Origin: Darwinimomas sp045600945
Lineage (GTDB): Bacteria; Bacillota; Clostridia; Lachnospirales; Lachnospiraceae
Reading direction: 5' to 3'
Assembly (NCBI GenBank): GCA_045600945.1
Contig: JAZRYX010000060.1
Location: 1 to 51,444 of the forward strand
Length of the DNA: 51,444 bases
Shown: piece after piece, positions 42,756-51,397 of the stretch
Layout of the letters: every line of letters starts with the position of its first letter
Numbering within the stretch: the stretch's first letter is position 1
The notes under the pieces: model-generated
What the model saw: the letters and a program-made list of their open reading frames with translations, nothing else
Databases searched by the model: none
Told to the model about the DNA's origin: nothing
Position numbers and translations under genes: made by a program

Positions 42756-43931
42756 TTAAGATGCTTTTACGTAAGTGTTGCCGGTCTTCTCAAGTTGATA
42801 GTTGAGTCGGACAAGCTTCTTCGCTGCATGAGATATGGCTACATAGTAGTGCTTGCTTTCGGCACGTTTCTTAGCAAGATACGATCCGAAAGATGGATCC
42901 CAGTGGCATACATACTTGGTTGCATTGAATAAGGCATACCGAAGATATCTGGAGCCACGCTTTTCCATGTGTGCGTAGGAAGATTGCAGCTGACCAGATT
43001 GATATGTGGTGGGGGATAATCCTGCATAGGCAAGAATCTTATCAGGAGAATTAAATCTGCTTATATCACCGATCTCAGCCAGAATCATAGCTCCCATACG
43101 ATAGTTGATTCCCGGGATACTGAGGATTGGAGAATTGAGTTCATCCATTATGGATTTGATTTCAGCTTCGATTTCCTCGATTTCAGAATCAAGCTCTCTG
43201 ATGAGGCTTATGGTATGACGCAGTTCCAAAGATTTAGCAGGCATAGATATGCCTATGGAATTCTTGGCAGCTTCCTTAAAGGCGATGGCAGTATCTTTTC
43301 CGTAATGACCTTTTGATGATTCATATAGAAGATTCGAGAGCCTTGTGAAATGAGCGGAAGCGATAGCTTTTGCACCTGGGAATTCATATAGCATGTCGTA
43401 TACGGATGCCATATGGAGCGCAGGAACAAGCTTCTCAAGCTCAGGGAAAAGAATACAGACCAGACGGGAAATGGATTGCTTAAGCTGAGCACGTTCTCTA
43501 ACCTTATCGAAGCGGTAACGGGTTAATGACTTAAGCTCCTCATTGTGATAAGATGTGTCTGAGTAGGACTGTAAGTTCACGTCAGACATCATCATAGAGG
43601 CAATTGTACGGGCATCGACCTTATCCGTTTTCGTCAGTCTAAGGCTTAGACTTTTTCTGTACTGATTAGTATGTAACGGGTTGATAACGAAGGTGGCGAG
43701 ACCTTTATCAAGGAGATAACCGAGAAGATTGTAGCTGTAATGTCCGGTGGCTTCCAGCCCTACTTTTACTTTGCTTAAGTTTCTCGATACTGACTTGATT
43801 TTCTGATAAAGATCATTGAAACCTTCAAGGTTGTTTTCGATGGTAAATACTTTAAAAAGCACTTCACCATCGGAGTTAGTGATGTAGCAATCATGTTTGT
43901 CTTTAGCCACATCGATTCCGACATAGATCAT
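42756..43931 (-). CDS. IS110-family transposase (DEDD recombinase)
   Basis: 391 residues. The second ATG (43931) is preferred because AAAGGA would touch the first ATG (43940) with no spacing but stands nine bases before the second. The N-terminal RuvC-like domain shows the DEDD set: Asp7 in GIDVAKD, Glu60 in GLEATG, Asp103 and Asp106 in TDKVDAR. The C-terminal Tnp20 domain has SIPGINYRMGAMILAEIGDI and AYAGLSPTTYQSGQ, the region of the catalytic serine. The gene appears intact. In this family an RNA from the non-coding end guides insertion. Confidence 0.95.
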   Translation of the reverse strand: MIYVGIDVAKDKHDCYITNSDGEVLFKVFTIENNLEGFNDLYQKIKSVSRNLSKVKVGLEATGHYSYNLLGYLLDKGLATFVINPLHTNQYRKSLSLRLTKTDKVDARTIASMMMSDVNLQSYSDTSYHNEELKSLTRYRFDKVRERAQLKQSISRLVCILFPELEKLVPALHMASVYDMLYEFPGAKAIASAHFTRLSNLLYESSKGHYGKDTAIAFKEAAKNSIGISMPAKSLELRHTISLIRELDSEIEEIEAEIKSIMDELNSPILSIPGINYRMGAMILAEIGDISRFNSPDKILAYAGLSPTTYQSGQLQSSYAHMEKRGSRYLRYALFNATKYVCHWDPSFGSYLAKKRAESKHYYVAISHAAKKLVRLNYQLEKTGNTYVKAS

Positions 43932-43978
43932 AGGATTCATTCCTTTCGAATTATTAATGCTGTTTTATTCCACAGAGA

Positions 43979-44160
43979 CCCTTTGCATGCTGTAACCTCG
44001 TTCTTGATAAACCGTCATGCGGTAACTAACTGATTAACATTTAAACAAAGAGGCTGTGGTTGGAGCCTTTCAAAAACCGTCAATGCGGTAGGAGCCAAAA
44101 ACCAATCCACAGCATCTAAAACAGCATAGCCTAACCTATAGAAAAGGTAAAGAATGGCTA
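43979..44160 (-). ncRNA. candidate IS110 bridge RNA
   Basis: Read on the minus strand before the transposase, three stem-loops follow directly. First is a 5' hairpin, ATAGCC pairing with GGCTAT (44155-44160 and 44127-44132). Second is a long loop closed by 44103-44114 with 44054-44064 (GCTGTGG/CCACAGC core). Third is a loop closed by 44047-44053 with 43979-43985. Both large loops contain TACCGCAT(T)GACGGTTT. A 5' hairpin followed by a target-binding and a donor-binding loop, about 180 bases in all, is the known plan of IS110 bridge RNAs. Confidence 0.6.
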
Positions 44161-44186
44161 TGACTATATAATACGAGGAGTTAATA

Positions 44187-44345
44187 GTGAAGAACAATTC
44201 AAGATCCGACGCATGTCTAACTTTGCGTTTTGGAAAAACAACATATATTGTAGGAATTTGTTTTAAAGAAGATACAAAGGAAACAATAGATGATAAAATC
44301 CGAAAGATGATTCGCGAGGAAATCAAAAGGTGTGAAAGAGCGTAA
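44187..44345 (+). CDS. TnpW-like transposon-encoded small protein
   Basis: 52 residues starting with GTG 44187, preceded by GAGGAG at the right distance. The sequence has LTLRFGKTTYIVGICF, then ETIDDKIRKMIREEI, which is how I remember TnpW proteins of Tn4451-type and related Clostridial elements. The role is unknown. It supports the view that the region is what remains of an integrative element, as does the VirD4 fragment that follows. Confidence 0.7.
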   Translation: MKNNSRSDACLTLRFGKTTYIVGICFKEDTKETIDDKIRKMIREEIKRCERA

Positions 44346-44386
44346 CTCAAAAAGCATAAAATACTATTTCGATTTGTCTTGACAAA

Positions 44387-45622
44387 GTGTGTCCGAAATC
44401 AGAACTTTTGAGATCCACCGGGATGATGCTCAAAAAGAAGGGATATGAGCTCAAATACTTCAACACGCTAGATTTCAAAAACTCGATGCACTACAACCCG
44501 TTTGAATATATCCATTCGGAAAAGGATATCCTGAAGCTGGTGACAGCGCTGATGGCGAACACCAAGGGCGAAGGAAAAGCCGGGGATCCGTTCTGGGAGA
44601 AGTCGGAATTACTGCTTTACACGGCACTGATCGGATATATCCACTATGTCTGTCCCATGGAGGAGAAGAACTTCACGACGCTTCTGGATATGCTGAATTC
44701 CATGGATGTGAGGGAAGACGATGAGGATTATCTGAATCCGGTGGAAATCCAGTTTGAGGCGCTGAAAAGGAAAGATCCGGATAACTTTGCGGTGCGGCAG
44801 TATACAAAATTCAAACAGGCGGCGGGAAAGACCATGAAAAGTATCCTGATCTCCTGCGGGGCAAGGCTTGCTCCGTTCGATATTCAGGAAGTCCGGGAGA
44901 TTATGGAAGTGGATGAACTGCGGCTGGACCGTATCGGAGACCATAAGACAGCGTTATTTCTTATCATGTCAGACAATGACCCGACCTTTAATTTCATCAT
45001 CGCCATGATTTATACGCAGCTTTTCAATCTGCTCTGCGAGCGTGCGGATCAGGTATTCGGCGGCAGACTGCCGGTGCATGTACGCTGCCTTATCGATGAA
45101 GCGGCCAATGTGGGACAGATCCCGAATCTGGAGAAGCTGATGGCAACGGTCCGAAGCCGTGAGATCTCGATATGTCTGGTGCTGCAGGCAAAGAGCTAGC
45201 TGAAAGCAATATACAAAGACAATGCGGATACCATCATCGGCAACATGGACGCACAGCTGTTTCTCGGCGGCACGGAGCCGGGAACGCTGAAAGACCTGGC
45301 GGAAGCACTCGGAATGGAAACCATCGACAGCTACAATACATCCGATTCCCGCGGAACCAGCCTTTCCTACGGAACCAACTGGCAGAAACTCGGAAAAGAC
45401 CTGCTGAGCCGTGACGAACTGGCTGTGATGGACGGAAAGAAATGTATCCTGCAGCTGAGAGACGTGAGACCGTTCCTGTCGGATAAGTATGATTATACGA
45501 AGCATCCGAATTATGGACTGACCGGAGATGCGAAAGCAGAACAGTATTTTGTATTGACAGAGACAGCAAGCAGACTGCGAGAAAAAGAAGAATATTTAGC
45601 TGTAAAAATCCAAAGAATATGA
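44387..45622 (+). pseudogene. VirD4/TraG type IV coupling protein, truncated and interrupted
   Basis: Homology to conjugative coupling ATPases begins abruptly near 44390 (PKSELLRSTGMML, the part after Walker A) and runs to 45622. The N-terminal membrane helices and Walker A are missing. Visible are LIDEAANVGQIPNLEKLMATVRSR (Walker B region) and, after the break, DAQLFLGGTEPGTL. An in-frame TAG at 45197-45199 interrupts it where a Gln is expected (CAG to TAG). It cannot make a working coupling protein, so the conjugative element is dead here. Confidence 0.88.
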
Positions 45623-45693
45623 TAATATATAAACAATTTTTTATCATTATTGAATGCATATTGTTCGACATTCTGAAAGTGAAGGACACAGAT

Positions 45694-46200
45694 ATGGATA
45701 TTCAAAAAATCAAAGAAGACCTTAGCATATGCTATTTGAAAGCAATATCAGCCGTGAATTATATTTCGTTGGATGAGCAGGGGCATGATGAAGATAGCAC
45801 AGATGTAATTATTAAAAAGAAAATAGAATTATCTGGATGTCCTTTTTTTTCTGAAGTGAGTGTTCAATTGAAAGCAACCTCGTCACTTTCGCAGTATAGT
45901 GAAGATGACTCAGAGATAGTATATGCATTAAAAGCAAAGAATTATAATGATTTATGTACAGCATCGAATATTCCGAAGGTTCTGTTCCTTTTAGTATTAC
46001 CCGATAATGACGAAGAATGGGTTAATTGGACTGATAGCGAGCTGATGATAAAGGGAAGAATGTATTGGTTCAGCTTGTATGGAAAAACCCCGACAAGTAA
46101 TACATCAACAGTTTCGCTACATATACCAAAAGACAATAAGTTAAGTCCTTCAAGTATCGAGGAACTTATTACAAGAGCAGCAGAGGAGGGGCATTTATGA
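45694..46200 (+). CDS. DUF4365-like predicted nuclease
   Basis: 168 residues from ATG 45694, which follows GAAGGA; earlier in-frame codons run through AT-rich leader. The layout matches DUF4365: an N-terminal helix (CYLKAISAVNYIS), a strand with DSTDVIIKKK, then EVSVQLKATSS, i.e. an Asp followed by Q-x-K, as in PD-(D/E)XK folds, and VLFLLVLPDNDEEWVNW. The stop overlaps the next start (ATGA), so the pair is translated together. Base use is more AT-rich than in the VirD4 and WYL remnants on either side. A DNA-acting role in defence is inference. Confidence 0.75.
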   Translation: MDIQKIKEDLSICYLKAISAVNYISLDEQGHDEDSTDVIIKKKIELSGCPFFSEVSVQLKATSSLSQYSEDDSEIVYALKAKNYNDLCTASNIPKVLFLLVLPDNDEEWVNWTDSELMIKGRMYWFSLYGKTPTSNTSTVSLHIPKDNKLSPSSIEELITRAAEEGHL

Positions 46201-47342
46201 TTTATTCAGTGAACTTCTGCGAAATGACGGTGGAATTAAACCCGCATGCTGTCTGCAAATATTTAGATAATATGGGGTGGACGCAGCTTAGAATTAATCG
46301 GGATGATGTAAAGGTATACCAGTTTGTTCAGGGTGAAAACTTTTCACAGGTTCGCATCCCCCTAAATAAGGAATTGAGTGATTACAAAGAATCGATGTAC
46401 TCAGCTATTAAAACAATAGCTCAAGTGGAAAACAAATCCGAAGAACAAGTTATGTTGTATTTACTCAATCCAAACACGGATATATTGAAAATTCGTTTGG
46501 ATAAGAAAGAGCAGACTCCAGGAAGTATTTCGTTTGATGATGCAATTCGTTTGTATGATAGTGCAAAAAAACTAATAGCAGCTACAACGTTGGATGTAAT
46601 AAATCCAAAGAAAATTCATGCTGGACGGACAGACGAACAAGTTCAGAGTTTTATGAATCAATGTCGATTTGGGCAAACAGAAATTGGAAGTTATATTGTT
46701 TCAATTGTATGTCCGTTTGCTGAGTTATCATCAGATGATGAGTATAAGCAACTTAGTATTTTTTCTGAAGAAGAAGAATGCGCACAGTCATTAACGCGAT
46801 TGATGACTAATAAATTGATGGATAATGTTGGAGCAATAAAGAAAAAAATCGATGATGGAGATTTGTCGTTTTTGGCAAGTGATAAATGTGACATTAGCGT
46901 GAATTTCTTTGAGGCATTAAGAGGAATGAGCTTTGAAAGCAAAAATTCAAATATTGAGTTTTTTGCAGAATGGTCTCCGGTGGTGAAGAATAATAGGTCC
47001 GAGATTTCACGGATTAAGCTTTCAAATGATTATTACCAGCCGATAGAGTATGTTATTAATCAGATAAGAGAAGTAGTAAAAGAACAGACAGAGGTAATTG
47101 GAAAAATCAAGCAGCTAAAAGCAACGCCAAGTGTTGATAAACGAGAAACTGGTACGATTGTTGTTGCGTATGTAGATACAGACACAAAGGCAAAGAGTGT
47201 TACAGTTAATTTAACAAAGGAAGACTATGATGAAGCGGTATTAGCGCATAAGGCTGGGAAAACAGTAAAAATAGTTGGTGATCTTGAAAAGAGCGGAAGA
47301 AGTTCCTTTATTAAAAATGCCAATTTTAGTGTATTTGATTAA
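46197..47342 (+). CDS. unknown partner of the DUF4365 protein
   Basis: 381 residues, starting in an ATGA overlap with GAGGAGGGG just upstream. I do not recognise the family. The N-terminus (1-90) has short strands, the middle (100-300) is mixed with charged helices, and the C-terminus (about 312-381) looks like a small barrel: TIVVAYVDTDTKAKSVTVNL, then a DYDEAVLAHKAGKTVKIVGDL turn. No nuclease, ATPase or membrane motif is seen. Coupling to a nuclease-like gene suggests a sensor or regulator partner. Confidence 0.8.
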   Translation: MIYSVNFCEMTVELNPHAVCKYLDNMGWTQLRINRDDVKVYQFVQGENFSQVRIPLNKELSDYKESMYSAIKTIAQVENKSEEQVMLYLLNPNTDILKIRLDKKEQTPGSISFDDAIRLYDSAKKLIAATTLDVINPKKIHAGRTDEQVQSFMNQCRFGQTEIGSYIVSIVCPFAELSSDDEYKQLSIFSEEEECAQSLTRLMTNKLMDNVGAIKKKIDDGDLSFLASDKCDISVNFFEALRGMSFESKNSNIEFFAEWSPVVKNNRSEISRIKLSNDYYQPIEYVINQIREVVKEQTEVIGKIKQLKATPSVDKRETGTIVVAYVDTDTKAKSVTVNLTKEDYDEAVLAHKAGKTVKIVGDLEKSGRSSFIKNANFSVFD

Positions 47343-47425
47343 TTATTTAGAAGTATTTAGAAACGGTCTTTGCTTAGAGATTGTTAGGATAATCAAAGTT
47401 TAATAGGGCTTCTAAAAGTTTTTAG

Positions 47426-47902
47426 GAACCCTATACAGTCAGTCCTTATATGCTTCTGTGGGACGGTGAGTATTATTACATGATCGGTTTCTGTGATGAG
47501 CGGCAGGCCATGCGCACATATAGGCTGGATCGGATCGAAAAGCAACCTGACATTCTTCGGGCTCCTGCGATTCCGAAACCGGATGATTTCAGTATTGCGG
47601 AGCGCAGCAGATCCGTATTCCGGATGTATGACACCGAGGAACCGGTGGAAGTCACGCTTCTCTGCAATGCATCGGTCATGAGATATTTCATTGACTATTT
47701 CGGGCAGAATGTGAATACGGAACCGGTGAATGAGGATCATTTCTGTGCCAGAATATCCGTCTGCCCAAGTCCGACGTTTTTCGGCTGGGTATTTGGCTTC
47801 GGCGGCTGCATAAAGATCCTTGGACCGGAAACGGTTGTCAGCAAGTATAAAGAGATGGCAGGTGAAGTGCTGGATGAGACAAAGAATAGTGGCAATCAGT
47901 GA
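47426..47902 (+). pseudogene. WYL-domain regulator, C-terminal remnant
   Basis: The coding homology starts right after a TAG at 47423-47425 with EPYTVSPYMLLWDGEYYYMIGF, the core of a WYL domain. It continues through RTYRLDRI and a C-terminal extension with PVEVTLLCNASVMRYFIDYFG to 47902. The N-terminal helix-turn-helix and first half of the domain are absent, so it cannot bind DNA as usual. An internal ATG at 47450 could start a short protein. A 14-bp imperfect hairpin (47404-47433) overlaps the break. WYL regulators often control defence genes. Confidence 0.75.
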
Positions 47903-47929
47903 CGTGATGTTATAGTATAGTTTTAGAAA

Positions 47930-48331
47930 ATGAATATGGATGGTAATAAGGCAAACAAAATCACATATCACGAGGGAATCTTCGATAAGTATAAAGCAGA
48001 GAGTGCATTAGAATGTTGGGATGACTTTCCGGAAACAATGTGGGGTCTTGGTTTTGAAATGGATTGCGAGAAAAGCTTTCAGCAGTTTTGTCAAACCAGT
48101 AATCTTATAGTCAAAGAGCCTCAATCTGTACGGGAGAAAAGAAAAAACAATTTATATTTGCTGGAGCACGCCGGAAAACAGATAGTAGGTAATTATCTAT
48201 TTTCACATTGGCGTTATTTAACGCATTGGGCCATGGGATATGACGAATTTGAATTTGATTATTTGAGGAGGATTATCGAGATACTTGAAAAATGCTACCA
48301 GAACGATTCAAGGGCAGAAGATAATTTGTGA
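47930..48331 (+). CDS. hypothetical protein upstream of fic
   Basis: 133 residues, ATG 47930 without a convincing ribosome site. It is rich in aromatic residues (LFSHWRYLTHWAMGYDEFEFDYL) and predicted helical, with no membrane segment. It ends eight bases before the Fic gene, in the same direction. A partner or antitoxin role is possible but unproven. The family is not recognised. Confidence 0.65.
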   Translation: MNMDGNKANKITYHEGIFDKYKAESALECWDDFPETMWGLGFEMDCEKSFQQFCQTSNLIVKEPQSVREKRKNNLYLLEHAGKQIVGNYLFSHWRYLTHWAMGYDEFEFDYLRRIIEILEKCYQNDSRAEDNL

Positions 48332-48339
48332 GGTGACGA

Positions 48340-49446
48340 ATGGAGAACAGGGATCCTTTTAAAGAATATATAATAGCATCTGAACCGGACCGGCGGGAAA
48401 AAGGCTACGCCTGGCATACTGCCATCGGTCTTCAGGCCGTGGACGGACTGAAAACGTCGGATTACCTGATATCTACGGCGATCAGGAACATTGAGGGCGA
48501 AATAACTTTTGCAGAGGCGGATGCCCTGCTTCAGTCTTATTACAAAGAGAATCCGTCGCACGATGCGGGTGACCGTACCGAAGAAGCCGATAAGGTTTCT
48601 ACGAGGATCGCAAAGCTGCTTTCTGAAGAGGCTTTCAGTTTTACGCCGAATGAATATATCTCCATCCACCGGAAACTGTTTACCGGGATATACTCTTATG
48701 CAGGACGGATCAGGGATTTCAATATCACAAAGAAGGAACGGGTTCTTGATGGTGCCACCGTGCTTTACGGAAGCGCTACAGAGCTTAGGGCAACGCTGGA
48801 ATACGACTTCTCTGAAGAGAGAAAGTTCACATATAAGGGCCTTTCCATGGATGAGATAATCCATCATCTGGGGCTGTTTGTTTCAAGACTCTGGCAGATT
48901 CATGTTTTCGGAGAAGGCAATACGAGAACGACGGCGGTGTTCTTTATTAAATATTTGAGAACTCTTGGATTTGATGTTACGAATGAGATTTTTGCAAAAA
49001 ATGCATGGTATTTCCGAAACAGTCTTGTCCGTGCAAATTATAATGATCTGAAAAACGGTATCCATGAAACGACAGAGTTTCTGGAGCTGTTCTTAAGAAA
49101 CCTTCTGCTGAATGAACAGAATCTGCTTCAAAACCGGACATTGCATATCAGCGGTATTTTTGAGTCACCTGAAAAAGCGAACATTGAAACCGAAAAACCG
49201 AACATTGAGGCAAAAAAACCGAACATTGAGAATGCGTTTACTGCGAAGACATCCGCAAATGTGTTGAAATTACTGGATGTTTTAGGTTATCAGACGGTTT
49301 TTGGAAGATCTGAAGTTGAAAAAATACTCGGTCTGAAGCCGACAAGGAGTTCAGAACTTCTTCATGATATGGCAGAGAGAGGGATCATCGTGCCGGTTTT
49401 CGGACAGGGTAAAGGAAAATACAGGTTCAAAAGCCCAAATATTTGA
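48340..49446 (+). CDS. Fic-domain protein with C-terminal winged helix
   Basis: 368 residues. The Fic motif is HVFGEGNTRT at 188-197, with Val in place of the usual Pro and Thr in place of Gly; the catalytic His188, the acidic Glu and Arg196 remain, so AMP transfer is plausible. Near the N-terminus, IRNIEGE resembles the inhibitory (S/T)xxxE(G/N) motif but lacks the leading Ser/Thr. A linker at about 280-300 repeats (K/A)NIE three times. The end (310-368) is a winged-helix-like region with SSELLHDMAERGIIVPV. GAGGTGAC precedes the ATG. Confidence 0.92.
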   Translation: MENRDPFKEYIIASEPDRREKGYAWHTAIGLQAVDGLKTSDYLISTAIRNIEGEITFAEADALLQSYYKENPSHDAGDRTEEADKVSTRIAKLLSEEAFSFTPNEYISIHRKLFTGIYSYAGRIRDFNITKKERVLDGATVLYGSATELRATLEYDFSEERKFTYKGLSMDEIIHHLGLFVSRLWQIHVFGEGNTRTTAVFFIKYLRTLGFDVTNEIFAKNAWYFRNSLVRANYNDLKNGIHETTEFLELFLRNLLLNEQNLLQNRTLHISGIFESPEKANIETEKPNIEAKKPNIENAFTAKTSANVLKLLDVLGYQTVFGRSEVEKILGLKPTRSSELLHDMAERGIIVPVFGQGKGKYRFKSPNI

Positions 49447-49470
49447 GCACCTGATTGGCGGTAAACATTT

Positions 49471-49496
49471 CACCCTTGCATTCCCGTGCAGGGGTG
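49471..49496 (+). terminator. stem-loop after fic
   Basis: CACCCTTGCA (49471-49480) pairs with TGCAGGGGTG (49487-49496), one G-U, with a 6-base loop. Only a weak T-rich tail follows. Confidence 0.6.
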
Positions 49497-49558
49497 TTAT
49501 TATCTGAATTTCCATAAATTTTAGGACTCAAGAAAATTTAACACTCAAATTTTTTCTC

Positions 49559-49584
49559 GGAACGCACGATTTTACGTGCGTTCC
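49559..49584. other. perfect hairpin upstream of the IS1634-type transposase
   Basis: GGAACGCACG (49559-49568) and CGTGCGTTCC (49575-49584) form a 10-bp stem with loop ATTTTA, followed by GCTTGATTTTTG. It is about 70 bases before the transposase start. It may block read-in transcription or mark the element end. Confidence 0.6.
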
Positions 49585-49656
49585 GCTTGATTTTTGTAGG
49601 CGTTTTAGTTATAATTATTGAGTAGTTATAAATACTTAATTATTGAGGTAAAACGC

Positions 49657-51384
49657 ATGTATTTCACATTCACCGTACCGATTCCCAAAGACACCAAAAA
49701 GATATCGTTCAATACCATAAAAGGTGTGCGATACGTAAACTACGAATACGACAGAGTGTATAAACCGGAAAAGAAGTATAACGTTCCGAAAAGGACAACC
49801 ATAGGAAGGGTAAGTGATGATAATCCGGATGAGATGTATCCGAATCCGAATTATCTTAAGTACTTTCCCGAAGAAGGAATACCGGAAGGACTTGAGAGGA
49901 CAGGAAGAAGTAGCTGCGTAAAGATAGGCACATATCTTGTCATCGATAAGATAATAAGGGACTATCATTTAGATCTTATGATGGAGCAGATATACGAAGG
50001 CAACAGAACCGGAGCAGGACTGTTCTTAGATCTTGCGGCTTATGCTCTTATAACAGAAAACAATGCTGCCCAGTATTATCCGGACTACGCGTATAACCAT
50101 GCACTCTTCACGCCAAGGCATAAGATATACAGCGATGCCACTGTGGGCAAGTTCATAAACCAGATAAGCATAGACGACAGCATTCACTTCCAGAACATGT
50201 GGAACAGTGAAAGGGATCATAGGGAAAAGATATATATATCGTATGATTCAACCAATAAGCACTGTCAGGCCGGAGATATAGATATAGCAGAGTACGGACA
50301 CTCAAAGGATGGATGCGATGATAAGGCAGTATTTAACTATTCAGTCGCATATGACAGAAAGAACAGAGAGCCGCTCTTTTATGAAGAGTATCCGGGAAGC
50401 ATAGTGGATATAACACAGCTGCAGTTCATGCTTACTAAGGCAAAGGCATACGGTTATAAGCATGCAGGATTCATTCTCGATAGAGGATATTTCTGCAAGG
50501 AGAACCTTAACTTCATGGATAAGTGCGGATACGATTTTGTAATCATGGTAAAAGGCATGCGAAATCTCGTGTCAGAGCTCATACTTGATAAGCAGGGAAG
50601 TTTTGAGAAGAAACGAACCAGCTACATACATGACTATGAAGTGTATGGAACTACGGAAAAGAAGCTGATGTTCCCGGGAGATGAGAAGGAGAGATATTTT
50701 CATCTTTACTACAGCGCTTCTAAATGTGCCACAGAGATGAATGCTGTAGAGACAAAAATAGATAAGATGACGAAGTACTTAAAAAGCCTGGAAGGTCAAG
50801 CGGTAGAGATAGATAAGAGCTTTGAAAAGTATTTCCGGATCGAATACTTCCATAAAGGGAAGAAGGACCAGAAGTTCGCCTGCGCATTTGAGAGGACAGA
50901 TGTAGTCGATAGAGAACTTACTTTATGTGGATACTTCAGCATCATAACGTCGGAGCGGATGACTGCTGAGGAAGCCATAGATCTTTACAAGAGCAGGGAT
51001 GCTTCAGAGAAACTCTTTAAGAGCGATAAATCATTCCTTGGCAATAAGAGTCTTAGAGTACATTCACCGGAATCAGCAGATGCGAAGATATTCATAGCAT
51101 TCGTAGCGTTGATAATCAGGAACCGGATATATACGATGCTCAAGGATGAAGGAAGAAGGAACGGGCATGACTATAACTTCATGAATGTACCTGCAGCCAT
51201 AAGAGAGTTAGAGAAGATAGAGATGATAAGGCAGTCAGGAGAAGTGTATCTTATAGACCATGCAATAACAGCTAATCAAAAGACGATACTTAAAGCATTC
51301 GGAATGGATAAGAATTATGTACTTCAGAAAGCAAGGATGATATCGGAAGAACTTAACCCGAACACCCTGATAGTTGAAGCATGA
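49657..51384 (+). CDS. IS1634-family (IS4 superfamily) DDE transposase
   Basis: 575 residues from ATG 49657, which follows TTGAGGT. The DDE triad is visible: Asp197 in YISYDSTN, Asp275 in FILDRGYF, and Glu451 in SRDASEKLFKSDKS, the Y(2)R(3)E(6)K-like region. The N-terminus YFTFTVPIPKDTKK and the insertion domain (about 330-420) fit IS1634 members of Clostridia. The gene seems intact. A further reading frame starts 13 bases downstream. The terminal inverted repeats were not identified. Confidence 0.92.
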   Translation: MYFTFTVPIPKDTKKISFNTIKGVRYVNYEYDRVYKPEKKYNVPKRTTIGRVSDDNPDEMYPNPNYLKYFPEEGIPEGLERTGRSSCVKIGTYLVIDKIIRDYHLDLMMEQIYEGNRTGAGLFLDLAAYALITENNAAQYYPDYAYNHALFTPRHKIYSDATVGKFINQISIDDSIHFQNMWNSERDHREKIYISYDSTNKHCQAGDIDIAEYGHSKDGCDDKAVFNYSVAYDRKNREPLFYEEYPGSIVDITQLQFMLTKAKAYGYKHAGFILDRGYFCKENLNFMDKCGYDFVIMVKGMRNLVSELILDKQGSFEKKRTSYIHDYEVYGTTEKKLMFPGDEKERYFHLYYSASKCATEMNAVETKIDKMTKYLKSLEGQAVEIDKSFEKYFRIEYFHKGKKDQKFACAFERTDVVDRELTLCGYFSIITSERMTAEEAIDLYKSRDASEKLFKSDKSFLGNKSLRVHSPESADAKIFIAFVALIIRNRIYTMLKDEGRRNGHDYNFMNVPAAIRELEKIEMIRQSGEVYLIDHAITANQKTILKAFGMDKNYVLQKARMISEELNPNTLIVEA

Positions 51385-51397
51385 GGAGGAAATCTAA

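Larger units (their letters stand above)
42590..44165 (-). mobile_element. IS110-family insertion sequence (borders approximate)
   Basis: The element contains the transposase (42756-43931) and its upstream non-coding end with a bridge-RNA candidate (43979-44160). IS110 elements lack inverted repeats, so the limits are guesses: the left one after the terminator at 42582 and the right one before the ribosome site of the tnpW-like gene. The transposase 3' side holds only a small hairpin (42663-42680). Confidence 0.6.

Noticed and set aside
44015..44350. 111-codon open frame on the - strand before the IS110 transposase
   Set aside because: It covers the stem-loop region and the antisense of the tnpW-like gene; it has no ribosome site or recognisable domain.
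49190..49240. Short tandem DNA repeat in the Fic gene as a phase-variable tract
   Set aside because: The units differ at several positions and keep the frame; they encode a linker, so phase variation is not supported.
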